A stretch of DNA of 64,000 nt from Mesorhizobium neociceri (GCF_013520985.1 NZ_JACDTY010000006.1:186001-250000); one strand, 5' to 3'; positions 1-9,000 are shown, counted from the first letter of the stretch. The notes: generated from the sequence alone by a model not told the origin. Numbers and translations are program-made.

Positions 1-401
1 ATCTTCCAGGCGAAAACGCGCAGGAGGTAGCTGGTCCAGAACGGCAGCGTTACCAGAAACAAAAGCAGGCCGCGGCGGCGGCCGGCATGAAAGGCGAGAT
101 AATAGGCGACGGGATAGGCGGTGACGACGGTTGCCAGCGTCACCAGGCCGGCAATCACCAGCGAGCGCAGCGTCACCGTCCAGTAGAGCGGATCGGAAAT
201 CACGGTGATGAAATTGTCTGCCGTGAAGCCGGCGCCGAGCAGCGAGCCGTCATTGCCGCGCAAGGCGAGGAACAGCACCAGGCCGAGGGCAAACAGGATC
301 AGGAAGAAGGTGACCAGTCCGCCCGGCAGCAACATGGCGAAGCGGAAGCCGGAGGACGAGCCGGACTCTGCTGGCACTTCTGACGCAACGATGCTCGACA
401 T
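1..401 (-). CDS. ABC transporter permease, spermidine/putrescine type (PotB-like), 5' part only
   Basis: Reading leftward from an ATG at 401, the frame stays open to the window edge (133 codons) and gives an N-terminus MSSIVASEVPAES, a first membrane segment at about residues 21-47, a second at about 80-105, and the motif PFWTSYLLRVFAW, which is typical of PotB-type permeases of polyamine or opine importers. Such permeases form the inner-membrane channel with a PotC-like partner and a PotA-like ATPase; those genes must lie beyond the left edge. It is downstream of, and codirectional with, the FAD oxidoreductase at 499-1782, with a 97-bp gap, so uptake plus oxidation of an amine is plausible. 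The rest of the gene is outside the window. Confidence 0.85.
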   Translation of the reverse strand, partial: MSSIVASEVPAESGSSSGFRFAMLLPGGLVTFFLILFALGLVLFLALRGNDGSLLGAGFTADNFITVISDPLYWTVTLRSLVIAGLVTLATVVTAYPVAYYLAFHAGRRRGLLLFLVTLPFWTSYLLRVFAWK

Positions 402-498
402 CGGACTGCTCAACGGGAAATATGAAATCGTCTTAACTTTTTTCATATTCCTGAAACTGTCAAGCTGAATCAGCCTGCTCTGGACGGCCGGCGCAAGA

Positions 499-1782
499 TC
501 AGCGCTCGAAGGCGTCCAGCATCCGGTACCAAGCAATGGTCGCGGCGACGCCGACTTGGCGGAAGGCATGGAACGGAATCGGCCGGATCGGCGACAGCGG
601 GAACGGCAGTTGCACTGCATCACCGGTTGCCAGGTAGCCCGCCATGCGTTTTCCCAGCGCGCTCATCAGGCCGACGCCCCTGCCCTGGCAACCGGCCACC
701 GCCAGCAAGCCCGTTTCGGGCTCGTGGATATGCGGCAGATGATCCGGCGTCATCGCCACGCGGCCGAACCAGCGCTTCTCGATCGCGATGTCAGCCAGAG
801 CCGGATAGAGCCGAACCAGCGCGCGCTGCAAATGCGCCCAGTCGGCCTCGCTCCTCGGCATTGTCATGCGACCGCGGCCGCCAAGCACCAGCCGGCCATC
901 GGCTGTTTTGCGGTAATAGACGAGGATGCGGCGCGAGTCCGACACCGCTTGCCCTTCCGGAAGGATCGTCGCCGCCAGGTTGGACGACAACGGCGCGGTC
1001 GCGACCTGGAAGGAATGCAGCGGAACGATGGTCTCGGCGAGGCCCGGCAGCAGTCCATCGGTATAGGCGTTGGTTGCCAGGACAACCGCCTTGGCACGAA
1101 CTTCATCGCCGTTTTCGGTGGAAACGCGCCAAAGGCCGGCCTCATTGCGGAGTTTCACCACCTTCTGCCGTTCGGCGATGCTGACGCCGGACGCGGCAGC
1201 AATGCGCGCCAGTTCCAGCGTATAGGCGAGCGGATCGATGATGCCGGCGCGGCGATCGAGCCAGCCGCCGAGATAGCCTTTCGCGCCGGTCATATCAGCG
1301 ATCTCGCTTCCACTCAGAAGCCGGACATCGGCGCCACGTGCCCGCCATTGGCGGTCCCGCTTCGCTGCCGCTTTCAAAGCGGTTTCGGTGTGCGCGGCCT
1401 GGATCCATCCATTGCGGGTGAACGGCACCGCCAGTTTTTCGTCGCGGATGAGATCGAACACCGTATCCGCCGTCGAGGCGGCGAAATCGACCAATGCCTG
1501 GCCACGCTCAGGGCCGAAATGCTCCAGCAGCCATTCGGGATCGTATTTCAGGCCGGGAATGACCTGGCCGCCATTGAGACCCGAAGCGCCCTGTCCGATC
1601 TCACCGGCGTCCAGCACCTGGACGCCGAGACCGAGACGCGCCGCATGCAAGGCGGTCGACAGGCCCATGAAGCCACCACCGACGATGACGACATCGACAG
1701 ATGCGCCGTCCGGGACGAGCGACTGGAATGCGGATGCGGTCTGCGGCTTTTGCCAGATCGGAACGGAAAACGGTGTGGGCAA
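499..1782 (-). CDS. FAD-dependent oxidoreductase, DadA/PuuB family
   Basis: The 427-residue product has an N-terminal dinucleotide-binding motif GGGFMG at residues 35-40 after a hydrophobic beta strand (VDVVIV), then the ASGLNGG segment near residue 66-72, which is typical of gamma-glutamylputrescine oxidase and glycine/D-amino-acid oxidase relatives. The C-terminal GCQGRGVGLM stretch fits the second FAD contact of this family. Members oxidise a secondary or primary amine and make H2O2 or pass electrons on. The neighbouring polyamine-type permease supports an amine substrate, possibly gamma-glutamylputrescine, but no glutamylpolyamine ligase is visible here, so the substrate is inference. The start is the ATG at 1780-1782; the upstream DNA is AT-rich. 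Confidence 0.85.
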   Translation of the reverse strand: MPTPFSVPIWQKPQTASAFQSLVPDGASVDVVIVGGGFMGLSTALHAARLGLGVQVLDAGEIGQGASGLNGGQVIPGLKYDPEWLLEHFGPERGQALVDFAASTADTVFDLIRDEKLAVPFTRNGWIQAAHTETALKAAAKRDRQWRARGADVRLLSGSEIADMTGAKGYLGGWLDRRAGIIDPLAYTLELARIAAASGVSIAERQKVVKLRNEAGLWRVSTENGDEVRAKAVVLATNAYTDGLLPGLAETIVPLHSFQVATAPLSSNLAATILPEGQAVSDSRRILVYYRKTADGRLVLGGRGRMTMPRSEADWAHLQRALVRLYPALADIAIEKRWFGRVAMTPDHLPHIHEPETGLLAVAGCQGRGVGLMSALGKRMAGYLATGDAVQLPFPLSPIRPIPFHAFRQVGVAATIAWYRMLDAFER

Positions 1783-1804
1783 GGCTTCACCTGGGCTATG
1801 GCGT

Positions 1805-1835
1805 AAAATGAAAATCCTAGTGGCGGTTTCATTTT
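1805..1835. promoter_or_regulatory. Inverted repeat in divergent promoter region
   Basis: AAAATGAAA at 1805-1813 and its exact reverse complement TTTCATTTT at 1827-1835 flank a 13-base spacer. It lies just upstream of the minus-strand FAD oxidoreductase (start 1782) and in the 186-bp region shared with the FAH-family gene (start 1969). It could be an operator or an RNA hairpin; no regulator gene is adjacent. Confidence 0.35.
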
Positions 1836-1968
1836 TTTGAAAGAGTGAGCGTCAAGTCAGAACCGACAATTGGCTACGCCACGGGATAGACCTTTGGCGT
1901 GAATCCAGTGAAAGTGCCGCGCCCTTCAGGCCAACTCCCATTCGCGATCATTCAAAGGACAGTAAGCC

Positions 1969-3126
1969 ATGACGAACCCAACGCAGCTTCCCGCCGACGG
2001 GCTCTTCATCGGCCGCGCAAGGGTAAGCGATGCCTCGCATCCGCTGGTGGTCACAGTGCGCGACGGCACCGTCTTCGACATCACGTCGAGTGCAGCACCC
2101 ACCGTGCGCGACATCTGCGAGATGACCGATCCGGCCGGATATATCAGCTCCGTCAAGGGCAAGCCGATCGGCTCGCTCGATGCGATTGCCGCCAACAGTT
2201 TTCAGGCCACCCGCGACCCGAGCAAGCCATACTTGCTGTCCCCGGTCGATCTGCAGGCGGTGAAGGCGTCGGGCGTAACCTTCGTGGTCAGCCTGCTCGA
2301 GCGCGTCATCGAGGAGCAGGCGCGGGGCTCGGCGGAAAAGGCCGACGCCATCCGCGCCGACATTGCCGGACTGATCGGCCACGATCTGTCGAAGCTGAAG
2401 CCCGGTTCGCCCGAAGCGATGGAGATCAAGGCAAAGCTGATCGAGCGTGGCGCCTGGTCGCAATATCTGGAAGTCGGCATCGGGCCTGATGCCGAAATCT
2501 TCACCAAATGCCAGCCTATGGCCTCAGTCGGCTTCGGCGCCGATGTCGGCCTGCATCCGGTGTCGACCTGGAACAATCCGGAACCGGAGATAGCCATGAT
2601 CGCCGCCAGCAGCGGCAGGATTGTCGGCGCGACCATCGGCAACGACGTCAATCTGCGTGACGTCGAAGGGCGCTCGGCGCTGCTGCTCGGCAAGGCTAAG
2701 GACAACAACGCGTCGGCGTCACTCGGCCCGTTCATCCGGTTGTTCGACGCAACATTCTCGATCGACGACGTGAAACGGGCCACGGTGCGGCTGAAGGTCG
2801 AGGGCGAGGACGGGTTTTCGCTGGAGGGCGCGAGCTCCATGGCCGAGATCAGCCGCTCGCCGGAAGAACTCGTTGCCTCCGCCATGGGGCCGCATCACCA
2901 GTATCCGGATGGGCTGGCGCTCTATCTCGGCACCATGTTCGTGCCGTCGAAGGATCGCAGCGAAAAAGGCAAGGGCTTTACCCACAAGGTCGGCGACATC
3001 GTCACCATCTCGTCGGAAAAATTCGGCGCGCTGGTCAATCGCGTGCTTCTGTCACCCGACTGCCCGCACTGGACCTATGGCGCCAGCCATCTGATGCGCG
3101 ACCTCGCCAAAGCCGATCTGATCTAA
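1969..3126 (+). CDS. Fumarylacetoacetate hydrolase (FAH) family protein
   Basis: The 385-residue product resembles long FAH-superfamily proteins found beside bacterial sugar-acid catabolic and transport loci (AraD1-like and fumarylacetoacetase-like). FAH enzymes use a divalent metal to hydrolyse C-C bonds or decarboxylate or dehydrate 2-oxo acids. Family-like stretches include LERVIEEQARG, GPDAEIFTKCQPM and, in the C-terminal half, DNNASASLGPFIRLFD. No signal peptide is seen, so it should be cytoplasmic. The ATG at 1969 follows AAGGA at 1953-1957. It precedes a CUT2-type sugar ABC cluster in the same orientation, so a role in breakdown of a 2-keto-3-deoxy sugar acid is plausible but inferred. 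Confidence 0.8.
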   Translation: MTNPTQLPADGLFIGRARVSDASHPLVVTVRDGTVFDITSSAAPTVRDICEMTDPAGYISSVKGKPIGSLDAIAANSFQATRDPSKPYLLSPVDLQAVKASGVTFVVSLLERVIEEQARGSAEKADAIRADIAGLIGHDLSKLKPGSPEAMEIKAKLIERGAWSQYLEVGIGPDAEIFTKCQPMASVGFGADVGLHPVSTWNNPEPEIAMIAASSGRIVGATIGNDVNLRDVEGRSALLLGKAKDNNASASLGPFIRLFDATFSIDDVKRATVRLKVEGEDGFSLEGASSMAEISRSPEELVASAMGPHHQYPDGLALYLGTMFVPSKDRSEKGKGFTHKVGDIVTISSEKFGALVNRVLLSPDCPHWTYGASHLMRDLAKADLI

Positions 3127-3264
3127 TTTCGCGACCGTCTGGACGAACGGGCAGCCGGCGAACGTTCCTGTCCGGGATCCGTAGGCCGTTTGTCAGCGGA
3201 ATCCGGGTTGCTGTTTCGGAAATTCGCTCCAAGATCGGGGCGCGGTCTGTGGGGGCCGAATCGC

Positions 3265-4809
3265 ATGCTCGGTTCGCCGATAATGTCGGTGCGCAATCTC
3301 GCCATGCGATATGGCGGTGTTGTCGCACTCAGGGATATGAACCTGTATGTCGGACCGGGGACGATCCATGCCGTGATCGGTGAAAGCGGCGCTGGCAAGT
3401 CGACGCTGGTGAAGGTGCTTGCCGGCGTGGTCCGACCCGACAGCGGCACCATCCGGATCGGCGACCAGACCGTTGCCATCGATAGCTCTGCCATTGCTCG
3501 CAAGCACGGCCTCGGCGTCGTCTATCAGGATCTGAGCCTGTTTCCCGACCGTTCGGTGCTGGCCAATCTGTTCGTCGGCCGCGAACCGCTGCGCAACGGT
3601 CTGATCTCCACCCGCGAGATGGAGGCGCGCAGCCGCACCTTGCTGCGGCAACTCGAACTCAACGTCGATGTCCGCGCCCCGGTGGGTCACCTCGACATGG
3701 GCGAGCGGCAGCTTGTGGAACTTGCCCGCGAGCTTTTGCAAACGCCGCGGCTGTTGATCCTCGACGAACCCAATTCGGCACTCGACCGGCGCGAGACCGA
3801 GCATCTGTTCACGGTGCTGCGCGGGCTAAAGGCCAAGGGCATGAGCGTGCTCTATGTCTCGCACCGGCTGGAGGACGTGTTTGCCATCGCCGACCACATC
3901 ACCGTGATGCGCAACGGCCGCGACGTGCTGACCAAGGAGCGATCTGGGCTGAGCGAAGCCGATGTCATCGACGCCATGATCGGTCAGCAGCGCGACAGCC
4001 TGTTCCCGCCCGCGCTGTCGGCCAATGCCAGCACGATAAGGCCGCAGATTACCGTGGAGGGCCTGAGCGGCGGCCGGATTTCCGGCGTCAGCTTCACCGC
4101 GCGCTCCGGCGAGGTCCTCGGCTTTGCCGGGCTTGAGGGATCGGGCGTTGAAGACCTGTTCGAGATGCTGTTTGGCCTGCGCAAGGCGCAAGGCGGCACA
4201 GTGCGGTTTCCCGACGGCCATGGCTTGCCGAAAAGCCCGACCGAAGCGGCGCGGCGCGGCATCGGCCTGCTGCCGGCGGACCGCCGGTGCAACGGGCTGA
4301 TGCCAGACCGGTCGCTGGCCTTCAACATCGGCAACATCGTCGCCGGCGCCCGCAACTGGGGGTCGCGACGCTATTCGCCCAAAGCCGCGATCGCCGGCGC
4401 GGCAAGGCAGATCGATGCATTGCGCATCAAGAGCCTGCCGGATGCGCCGGTGAATTCGCTGCTGGCCGGCGACCAGCAGAAAATCGTCATCGCCAAATGG
4501 CTGGAGACGGCACCGCAAGTGCTGCTCCTGGACAATCCGGCTGGCGGTATCGAGGCGGCCGCCAAGCGCAAGATCTATGCGCTGATCCGACAGATGGCGG
4601 CGAATGGCTGCATCGTTTTGTTGCGTTCGGTCGAGCCGTCCGAACTGACCAACCTCAGCAACCGCGTCCTGGTCTTCCATCGCGGCCGGGTCGCCGGCGA
4701 GGTGTTCGGCGCCGAGATGAAAAGAAGGACGGTGCTGCACCTGATCACCACCGGCGAGATGCCGGAGGCGGAGCGGCCGAAAAAGAAACTCGTGGGAAGC
4801 ATGGCATGA
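3265..4809 (+). CDS. Sugar ABC transporter ATP-binding protein with two NBDs (RbsA/XylG-like)
   Basis: From the ATG at 3265 the product is 514 residues; the frame is open back to a TTG at 3190 and another ATG lies at 3283. The first NBD has Walker A GESGAGKST (residues 39-47), an unusual signature LDMGERQ, Walker B LILDEP and an H-loop YVSHRLEDVF. The second NBD lacks a clear Walker A (GLEGSGVED), has signature LLAGDQQK, and its Walker B reads LLLDNP at 4522-4539, so the usual catalytic glutamate is asparagine. A degenerate second site is common in CUT2 ATPases, but loss of this Glu is less so. It overlaps the permease start by 4 nt (ATGA), showing an operon. Confidence 0.88.
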   Translation: MLGSPIMSVRNLAMRYGGVVALRDMNLYVGPGTIHAVIGESGAGKSTLVKVLAGVVRPDSGTIRIGDQTVAIDSSAIARKHGLGVVYQDLSLFPDRSVLANLFVGREPLRNGLISTREMEARSRTLLRQLELNVDVRAPVGHLDMGERQLVELARELLQTPRLLILDEPNSALDRRETEHLFTVLRGLKAKGMSVLYVSHRLEDVFAIADHITVMRNGRDVLTKERSGLSEADVIDAMIGQQRDSLFPPALSANASTIRPQITVEGLSGGRISGVSFTARSGEVLGFAGLEGSGVEDLFEMLFGLRKAQGGTVRFPDGHGLPKSPTEAARRGIGLLPADRRCNGLMPDRSLAFNIGNIVAGARNWGSRRYSPKAAIAGAARQIDALRIKSLPDAPVNSLLAGDQQKIVIAKWLETAPQVLLLDNPAGGIEAAAKRKIYALIRQMAANGCIVLLRSVEPSELTNLSNRVLVFHRGRVAGEVFGAEMKRRTVLHLITTGEMPEAERPKKKLVGSMA

Positions 4810-5834
4810 CAAGACTGGATCCCACGCCGCCGCTTGCCGGATCGGTTGCCCACCCGAAGCGCAGCTTTCGCCTGCCGGCGGAACTCGGCCCCCTCGCCGG
4901 GCTCGTCGTCCTGGTGGCGATCATCGGCTTTGCCCGGCCGGGTTTCCTCGATCAGGCCAATCTGCTGTCGCTGCTGGAAACCGCCGCCTATCCCGGCATG
5001 CTGGCGATCGGCATGGTGTTCGTGCTCGCCTTGCGCGAGATCGACCTGTCCGTCGGCTGGATGTTCCATCTCGCGGCACTGCTCACAGCATTCCTCCTGG
5101 CCGCCGGCATCAACCCGTGGCTCGCCGCATTTGCCGGCGTGCTGCTCGGCGCCGGGCTCGGCCTCGTCAACGGCCTGCTGGTGGTGGCGCTGCGCCTGCC
5201 GGCCATTGTCGTCACGCTGGGCACCTTTGCCATGTTCCGGGGCTTGGCGGCGGTGGCCGTCAAGATGCAAACCAGCGCTCCGGCCGATCAAAGCGGCGAG
5301 CTTTCGCAGATCGTCCACGGCAAAATGTTCGGCGCAGTGCCGACAGCCGTCTTTGTCTTCGTCGCAATGGCGGTGGTGATGCAGTTCGTGCTCCACCGCA
5401 GCCGCTTCGGCTACCGGGTCCAGGCCGTCGGCAGCAACCCGCAGGCAGCGCTCTATGCCGGCATCCCGACAGGCGCGGTGCGGCTGCAGACGCTGGTGCT
5501 GATGGGCATCGTCTCGGGGCTTGCGGGCGTGCTCTGGCCTGGCTTTCCCGTCACCGACGCGGACCAAGGCGGCGGCTTCGAGCTGATGGCAATTGCCGCG
5601 GCGATCATCGGCGGCACCTCGCTTTCGGGAGGCCGCGGCACCGTCATCGGCGCGGTGATCGGCATGCTGATCGTCCAGGTCATCCTGAGCGGCGTGACCT
5701 TGCTCGGCATCGACGCCACATGGAACCCCTTCGTGATAGGCGCGGTGATGCTGCTTGCCCTGGCGCTCGACCGCCTGGTCAAGGCGCTGCGCCAGCGCCA
5801 GGCCGTGCGCTTTCAGGAGAATCTGCACGCCTGA
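4806..5834 (+). CDS. Sugar ABC transporter permease (RbsC-like)
   Basis: The 342-residue product has about nine to ten hydrophobic segments and CUT2 permease hallmarks: REIDLSVGWMF near the first third, VVTLGTFAMFRGLA, and ISSLR-like to IIGGTSLSGGRGT near the C-terminus. It starts at the ATG whose last bases are the stop of the upstream ATPase gene, so translation is coupled. CUT2 permeases usually dimerise and pair with one RbsA-like ATPase. This one should pair with the ATPase just upstream. A second permease (7216-8202) and a second ATPase (8206-9000) lie on the far side of the binding-protein gene. Confidence 0.9.
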   Translation: MTRLDPTPPLAGSVAHPKRSFRLPAELGPLAGLVVLVAIIGFARPGFLDQANLLSLLETAAYPGMLAIGMVFVLALREIDLSVGWMFHLAALLTAFLLAAGINPWLAAFAGVLLGAGLGLVNGLLVVALRLPAIVVTLGTFAMFRGLAAVAVKMQTSAPADQSGELSQIVHGKMFGAVPTAVFVFVAMAVVMQFVLHRSRFGYRVQAVGSNPQAALYAGIPTGAVRLQTLVLMGIVSGLAGVLWPGFPVTDADQGGGFELMAIAAAIIGGTSLSGGRGTVIGAVIGMLIVQVILSGVTLLGIDATWNPFVIGAVMLLALALDRLVKALRQRQAVRFQENLHA

Positions 5835-5873
5835 GTTCCGGCGCCGCCTGCCCGCCCTGAAATATCTCGGCTC

Positions 5874-5906
5874 GCGGTTCGCCGTTTCGCGGAAACGGCG
5901 AACCGC
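5874..5906 (+). terminator. Strong 15-bp hairpin after the permease gene
   Basis: Bases 5874-5888 and 5892-5906 are perfect reverse complements with a 3-base loop (GCG). The stem follows the permease stop by about 40 bp. The downstream bases TCCATCTCTTTGTTTG are T-rich but lack a pure T-run, so it may be a weak terminator or an RNA-stabilising stem that lowers expression of distal genes. Confidence 0.5.
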
Positions 5907-5921
5907 TCCATCTCTTTGTTT

Positions 5922-5969
5922 GACGCAATTCCCAAGGGAAAGCGCTACGCACTTTTCCTGGAATTGCTC
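5922..5969. repeat. Palindromic intergenic repeat, GACGCAATTCC...GGAATTGC type (copy 1)
   Basis: A short element begins GACGCAATTCCCAAGGGA and ends CCTGGAATTGC, with complementary ends. A longer relative lies at 40976-41048. It sits in the 332-bp stretch 5835-6166 between the permease and binding-protein genes, where no convincing coding gene is seen: the 62-codon ORF at 5916-6104 overlaps the repeat and has no recognisable features. Confidence 0.6.
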
Positions 5970-6166
5970 GAACTGATGCGATCTGATGGGATTGCTGATG
6001 GCGTGTTGCATCGCGCCACCATCCATTGGGCGGATGGAGGCTTGCCATCGGCCGCAAAAGAAGATGCTCTGAGCATCCGGGTCGGCGCTGGCAGGAGGAT
6101 ATGATCGGGCATGGCCCGGATCATCGCCGGACGTGGAGGTCGTTTTTCAACATGGGAGGAAAGCAA

Positions 6167-7099
6167 ATGCTGACGAGGCTACGATTACTCGTGCTTGGCT
6201 TGATTGTGGCGCTGGCCATTCCGGCGGCGGCACAGGCCAAGACGTTCTACTGGATTTCGCATGGCGGCCCGGCCGACCCGGTCTGGACCTACTTCCTGGC
6301 CGGCGCCAAGCAATGGGCGAAGGACACCGGCAACACCGTCAACACCTCGTTCCACAATGGCGACGTCGCCTCGCAGCAGGAGGCCGTTCGCGCCGCGATC
6401 TCGGCCAAGGCCGACGGCATCGTCACCACCAGCCCCGATCCGGGCAGCCTGATCGAGATCGCCAAGGAAGCCAACACGGCGAAGATCCCGATCATCAACT
6501 TCAACACACCCGATCCCAAGGCGAGCTTCAACGCCTATGTCGGCGGCGACAACGTCACCTTCGGCAAGCACTGGGCACAGTATCTGGTCGACAAGGGCCT
6601 GGTGAAGAAGGGCGACTTCGTCTGGATGCCGGTCGAAATCCCGGGCGCCACCTATGGCGTGCAGGAAGAAGAAGGCATCAAGAGCGTTTTCGAGCCGCTG
6701 GGGATCACCTATGAGATCACCGAAGCGACGCTCGACCAGGCCGAAGCCATCAACCGCATGGTCGACTACCTCACCGCCAACAAGGCCAAGGTCAAGGCGA
6801 TCATCGGCCTCGGCGACCTGGTCACCGGCTCGATCAAGCGGGTGTTCGATCAGGCCGGTATCAAGCCGGGCGAAATCCCGGTCGTCGGCTGGGGCAACTC
6901 GCTCGACACCACCCAGGAAGTGCTGACCGGCTACGTCAATGCCGGCCAGTGGCAGGACCCGCAGGCGACCAGCTATGTCGCTCTGTCGCTGGCCAACATG
7001 GCTGCCTCAGGCATTCCTCCGGGCTTCAACGTCATCACCGGCGCGCTCTATGAAAAGGACACCGCGCAGGTCTACGACGACATCCTGTCCGGCAAATAA
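6167..7099 (+). CDS. Periplasmic sugar-binding protein of ABC transporter (RbsB-like)
   Basis: The 310-residue product has a Sec signal peptide (residues 1-23, MLTRLRLLVLGL... ending AAAQA before KTFYW) and a type I periplasmic-binding fold: GPADPVWTYFLAGAKQWAKD, then ADGIVTTSPDP and PIINFNTPD as in ribose-binding-like proteins. The ATG at 6167 follows GGGAGGAAA at 6153-6162; upstream in-frame codons lack a ribosome site. It is the only binding protein in the cluster and should feed one or both flanking permease/ATPase pairs. The sugar cannot be named from sequence. A stable hairpin follows at 7114-7141. Confidence 0.88.
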   Translation: MLTRLRLLVLGLIVALAIPAAAQAKTFYWISHGGPADPVWTYFLAGAKQWAKDTGNTVNTSFHNGDVASQQEAVRAAISAKADGIVTTSPDPGSLIEIAKEANTAKIPIINFNTPDPKASFNAYVGGDNVTFGKHWAQYLVDKGLVKKGDFVWMPVEIPGATYGVQEEEGIKSVFEPLGITYEITEATLDQAEAINRMVDYLTANKAKVKAIIGLGDLVTGSIKRVFDQAGIKPGEIPVVGWGNSLDTTQEVLTGYVNAGQWQDPQATSYVALSLANMAASGIPPGFNVITGALYEKDTAQVYDDILSGK

Positions 7100-7113
7100 T
7101 CCAGACCTGAAAC

Positions 7114-7141
7114 AGTCGCGACCGCATCGGCGGTCGCGACT
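7114..7141 (+). terminator. Hairpin after binding-protein gene
   Basis: AGTCGCGACCGC (7114-7125) and GCGGTCGCGACT (7130-7141) form a perfect 12-bp stem with an ATCG loop, 15 bp after the stop. There is no good T-run, so it probably acts as a partial terminator or 3'-protecting stem. That would give high binding-protein mRNA relative to the downstream permease, a common arrangement in ABC operons. Confidence 0.6.
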
Positions 7142-7215
7142 GTCCTTCCGTTCCGCCGAGCCTTCGCAGACAATGCGCAGGGTCTCAGCCCTTCCCTTCC
7201 TGTCGCGGGTTATCA

Positions 7216-8202
7216 GTGGAAAACCGTTCGCTCATCCAACGCCTGATCGCGAGGCCGGAATTCGGGCCCTTCGTGCTGCTCATCATCGAAATCGCGGTGT
7301 TCTGGAGCATCAACCACGATTTCCTGTCGCCGCAGAACATCTCCAACACGCTGGCCTTCACCGTCGAGCTCGGCCTGATCGCGCTGGCGATGACGCTGCT
7401 GATGACATCGGGCGAATTCGACCTGTCGGTCGGCTCGCTGTTCGGCTTCTCGCCGGTGCTGATGTGGACGCTGTTCAACAGCGGCCTGACCTCGCTGGAA
7501 GTCGGCTTCCTCGCCGCGCTGCTGGTCGCCGCTCTCATCGGCCTGGTCAATGGCTGGTTCGTCACGCAGTTGAAAATCCCATCCTTCCTGGTGACACTCG
7601 GCATGTTGCTGGTGGTGCGCGGCACGGCGCTGTTCGTCACCGACGGCTTTCCGCAGCGTACCTGGAGCGCGGAAGGCAGCTGGCTCGCCGAAGTGCTGGT
7701 CGGCGACTTCTATGTCGGGCCGTTCCGCATCTACATGTCGCTGTTCTGGTTCATCGCGGCGGCCATCGCGCTCGGCTACGTGCTGACGCAAAGCCGCACC
7801 GGCAACTGGATCCAGGCAGCGGGCGGCAACCCGAACGCTGCCCGCGCGCGCGGCGTCAACGTCAACGGCGTCAAGATCGGCCTGTTCATCCTGTCGTCGC
7901 TGATGGCATCGCTGGCCGGTGTCATCTCGTCGCTGCGCACGTCGGCCGCCAACCCCAATAGCGGCACCGGCTATGAGCTCGAAGTCATCGCCATGGTGGT
8001 GATCGGCGGCACCGCGCTGACCGGCGGCCGCGGCACCATCATCGGCACCGTGCTCGGCATCCTGATCCTGCGCGTGATGCGCAACGGCATCGTGCTGATC
8101 GGCGTGCCCGGCCTTGCCTACAACATCTTCATCGGCGCCATCATCCTCGGCATGATGGCGCTCCACTCATGGCTGGAACGCCGGCATCAGGCGGGGACGT
8201 GA
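7216..8202 (+). CDS. Sugar ABC transporter permease (RbsC-like), second copy
   Basis: The 328-residue inner-membrane product begins with GTG at 7216 (MENRSLIQRL) and has the CUT2 permease pattern: SGEFDLSVGSLFGF, IPSFLVTLGMLLVVRG and VVIGGTALTGGRGT. It is clearly a paralogue in family terms of the 4806-5834 permease but differs throughout. It lies 4 bp upstream of a single-NBD ATPase with which it should form the complex. The start codon is weakly supported because only a poor ribosome site is visible; no upstream in-frame alternative is better. Confidence 0.9.
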   Translation: MENRSLIQRLIARPEFGPFVLLIIEIAVFWSINHDFLSPQNISNTLAFTVELGLIALAMTLLMTSGEFDLSVGSLFGFSPVLMWTLFNSGLTSLEVGFLAALLVAALIGLVNGWFVTQLKIPSFLVTLGMLLVVRGTALFVTDGFPQRTWSAEGSWLAEVLVGDFYVGPFRIYMSLFWFIAAAIALGYVLTQSRTGNWIQAAGGNPNAARARGVNVNGVKIGLFILSSLMASLAGVISSLRTSAANPNSGTGYELEVIAMVVIGGTALTGGRGTIIGTVLGILILRVMRNGIVLIGVPGLAYNIFIGAIILGMMALHSWLERRHQAGT

Positions 8203-8205
8203 ACC

Positions 8206-9000
8206 ATGGCTGAACCGCTCGTCCGGATGACCAATATCAAAAAGTCCTACGGGCGCGTGCAGGCGCTCGAGGACGCCAATTTCCATGTCAATGAAAGGGA
8301 GATTGTCGGCCTGCTCGGCGACAATGGCGCCGGCAAGTCGACGCTGATCAAGGTGCTGTCGGGCGCGGTGCCGCTGACCAGCGGCGACATCTTCATTCGC
8401 GGCAAGAAGGTCAATCTGCGCCGAACCAGCGACGCCATCGCGCATGGCATCGAGACGATCTACCAGGACTCGGCACTGGTGACGCAACTATCGATCGCGC
8501 GAAACCTGTTCCTCGGCCGCGAGCCGATCAAGCCGCCGCGCTTTCTGAACCGCATGGACCAGGAGGCGATGAATGTGGTCGCCCGCGATCTGTTGAAACA
8601 GGTCGGCATCTCCAAGAACATCCCGCCGACGACGCCGATCGGCTCGCTCTCCGGCGGCGAGCGGCAGGCGGTGGCGATCGCCCGCGCCATGCATTTCGAC
8701 AGCGACCTGATCATCCTCGACGAGCCGACCAACAATCTCGGCGTCGCCGAGACGCAAGGCGTGCTGAGCTTCGTGCGCAACGCGCGCGATTCCGGGCATT
8801 CCTGCATCTTCATCGCCCACAACATCCACCACGTCTTCCAGGTGGTCGACCGCATTGTCGTCATGCGCCGGGGCAAGGTGGTGGCCGACGACATCGACCC
8901 GAAGAAGACCAGCGTGGCCGAAGTCGAGCGCATCATCACCGGCATGTCGGACAAGGAAATCCGCGACGCCATCATCGAAGGCAGGCCATCGCACGGCTGA
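8206..9000 (+). CDS. Sugar ABC transporter ATP-binding protein, single NBD
   Basis: The 264-residue product has intact ATPase motifs: Walker A GDNGAGKST near residue 38, signature LSGGERQ, Walker B LIILDEPTNNLG and H-loop IAHNIHHVF. It is half the length of RbsA-type ATPases, as seen for FrcA-like proteins in rhizobial CUT2 systems. With the adjacent permease and the binding protein at 6167-7099 it makes a complete FrcBCA-like importer. That leaves the two-NBD ATPase and first permease as an apparently redundant second set in the same cluster. Confidence 0.9.
   Translation: MAEPLVRMTNIKKSYGRVQALEDANFHVNEREIVGLLGDNGAGKSTLIKVLSGAVPLTSGDIFIRGKKVNLRRTSDAIAHGIETIYQDSALVTQLSIARNLFLGREPIKPPRFLNRMDQEAMNVVARDLLKQVGISKNIPPTTPIGSLSGGERQAVAIARAMHFDSDLIILDEPTNNLGVAETQGVLSFVRNARDSGHSCIFIAHNIHHVFQVVDRIVVMRRGKVVADDIDPKKTSVAEVERIITGMSDKEIRDAIIEGRPSHG

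Noticed and set aside
5916..6104. 62-codon ORF before the sugar-binding-protein gene
   Set aside because: Starts inside a palindromic repeat, lacks a ribosome site and shows no recognisable protein features.
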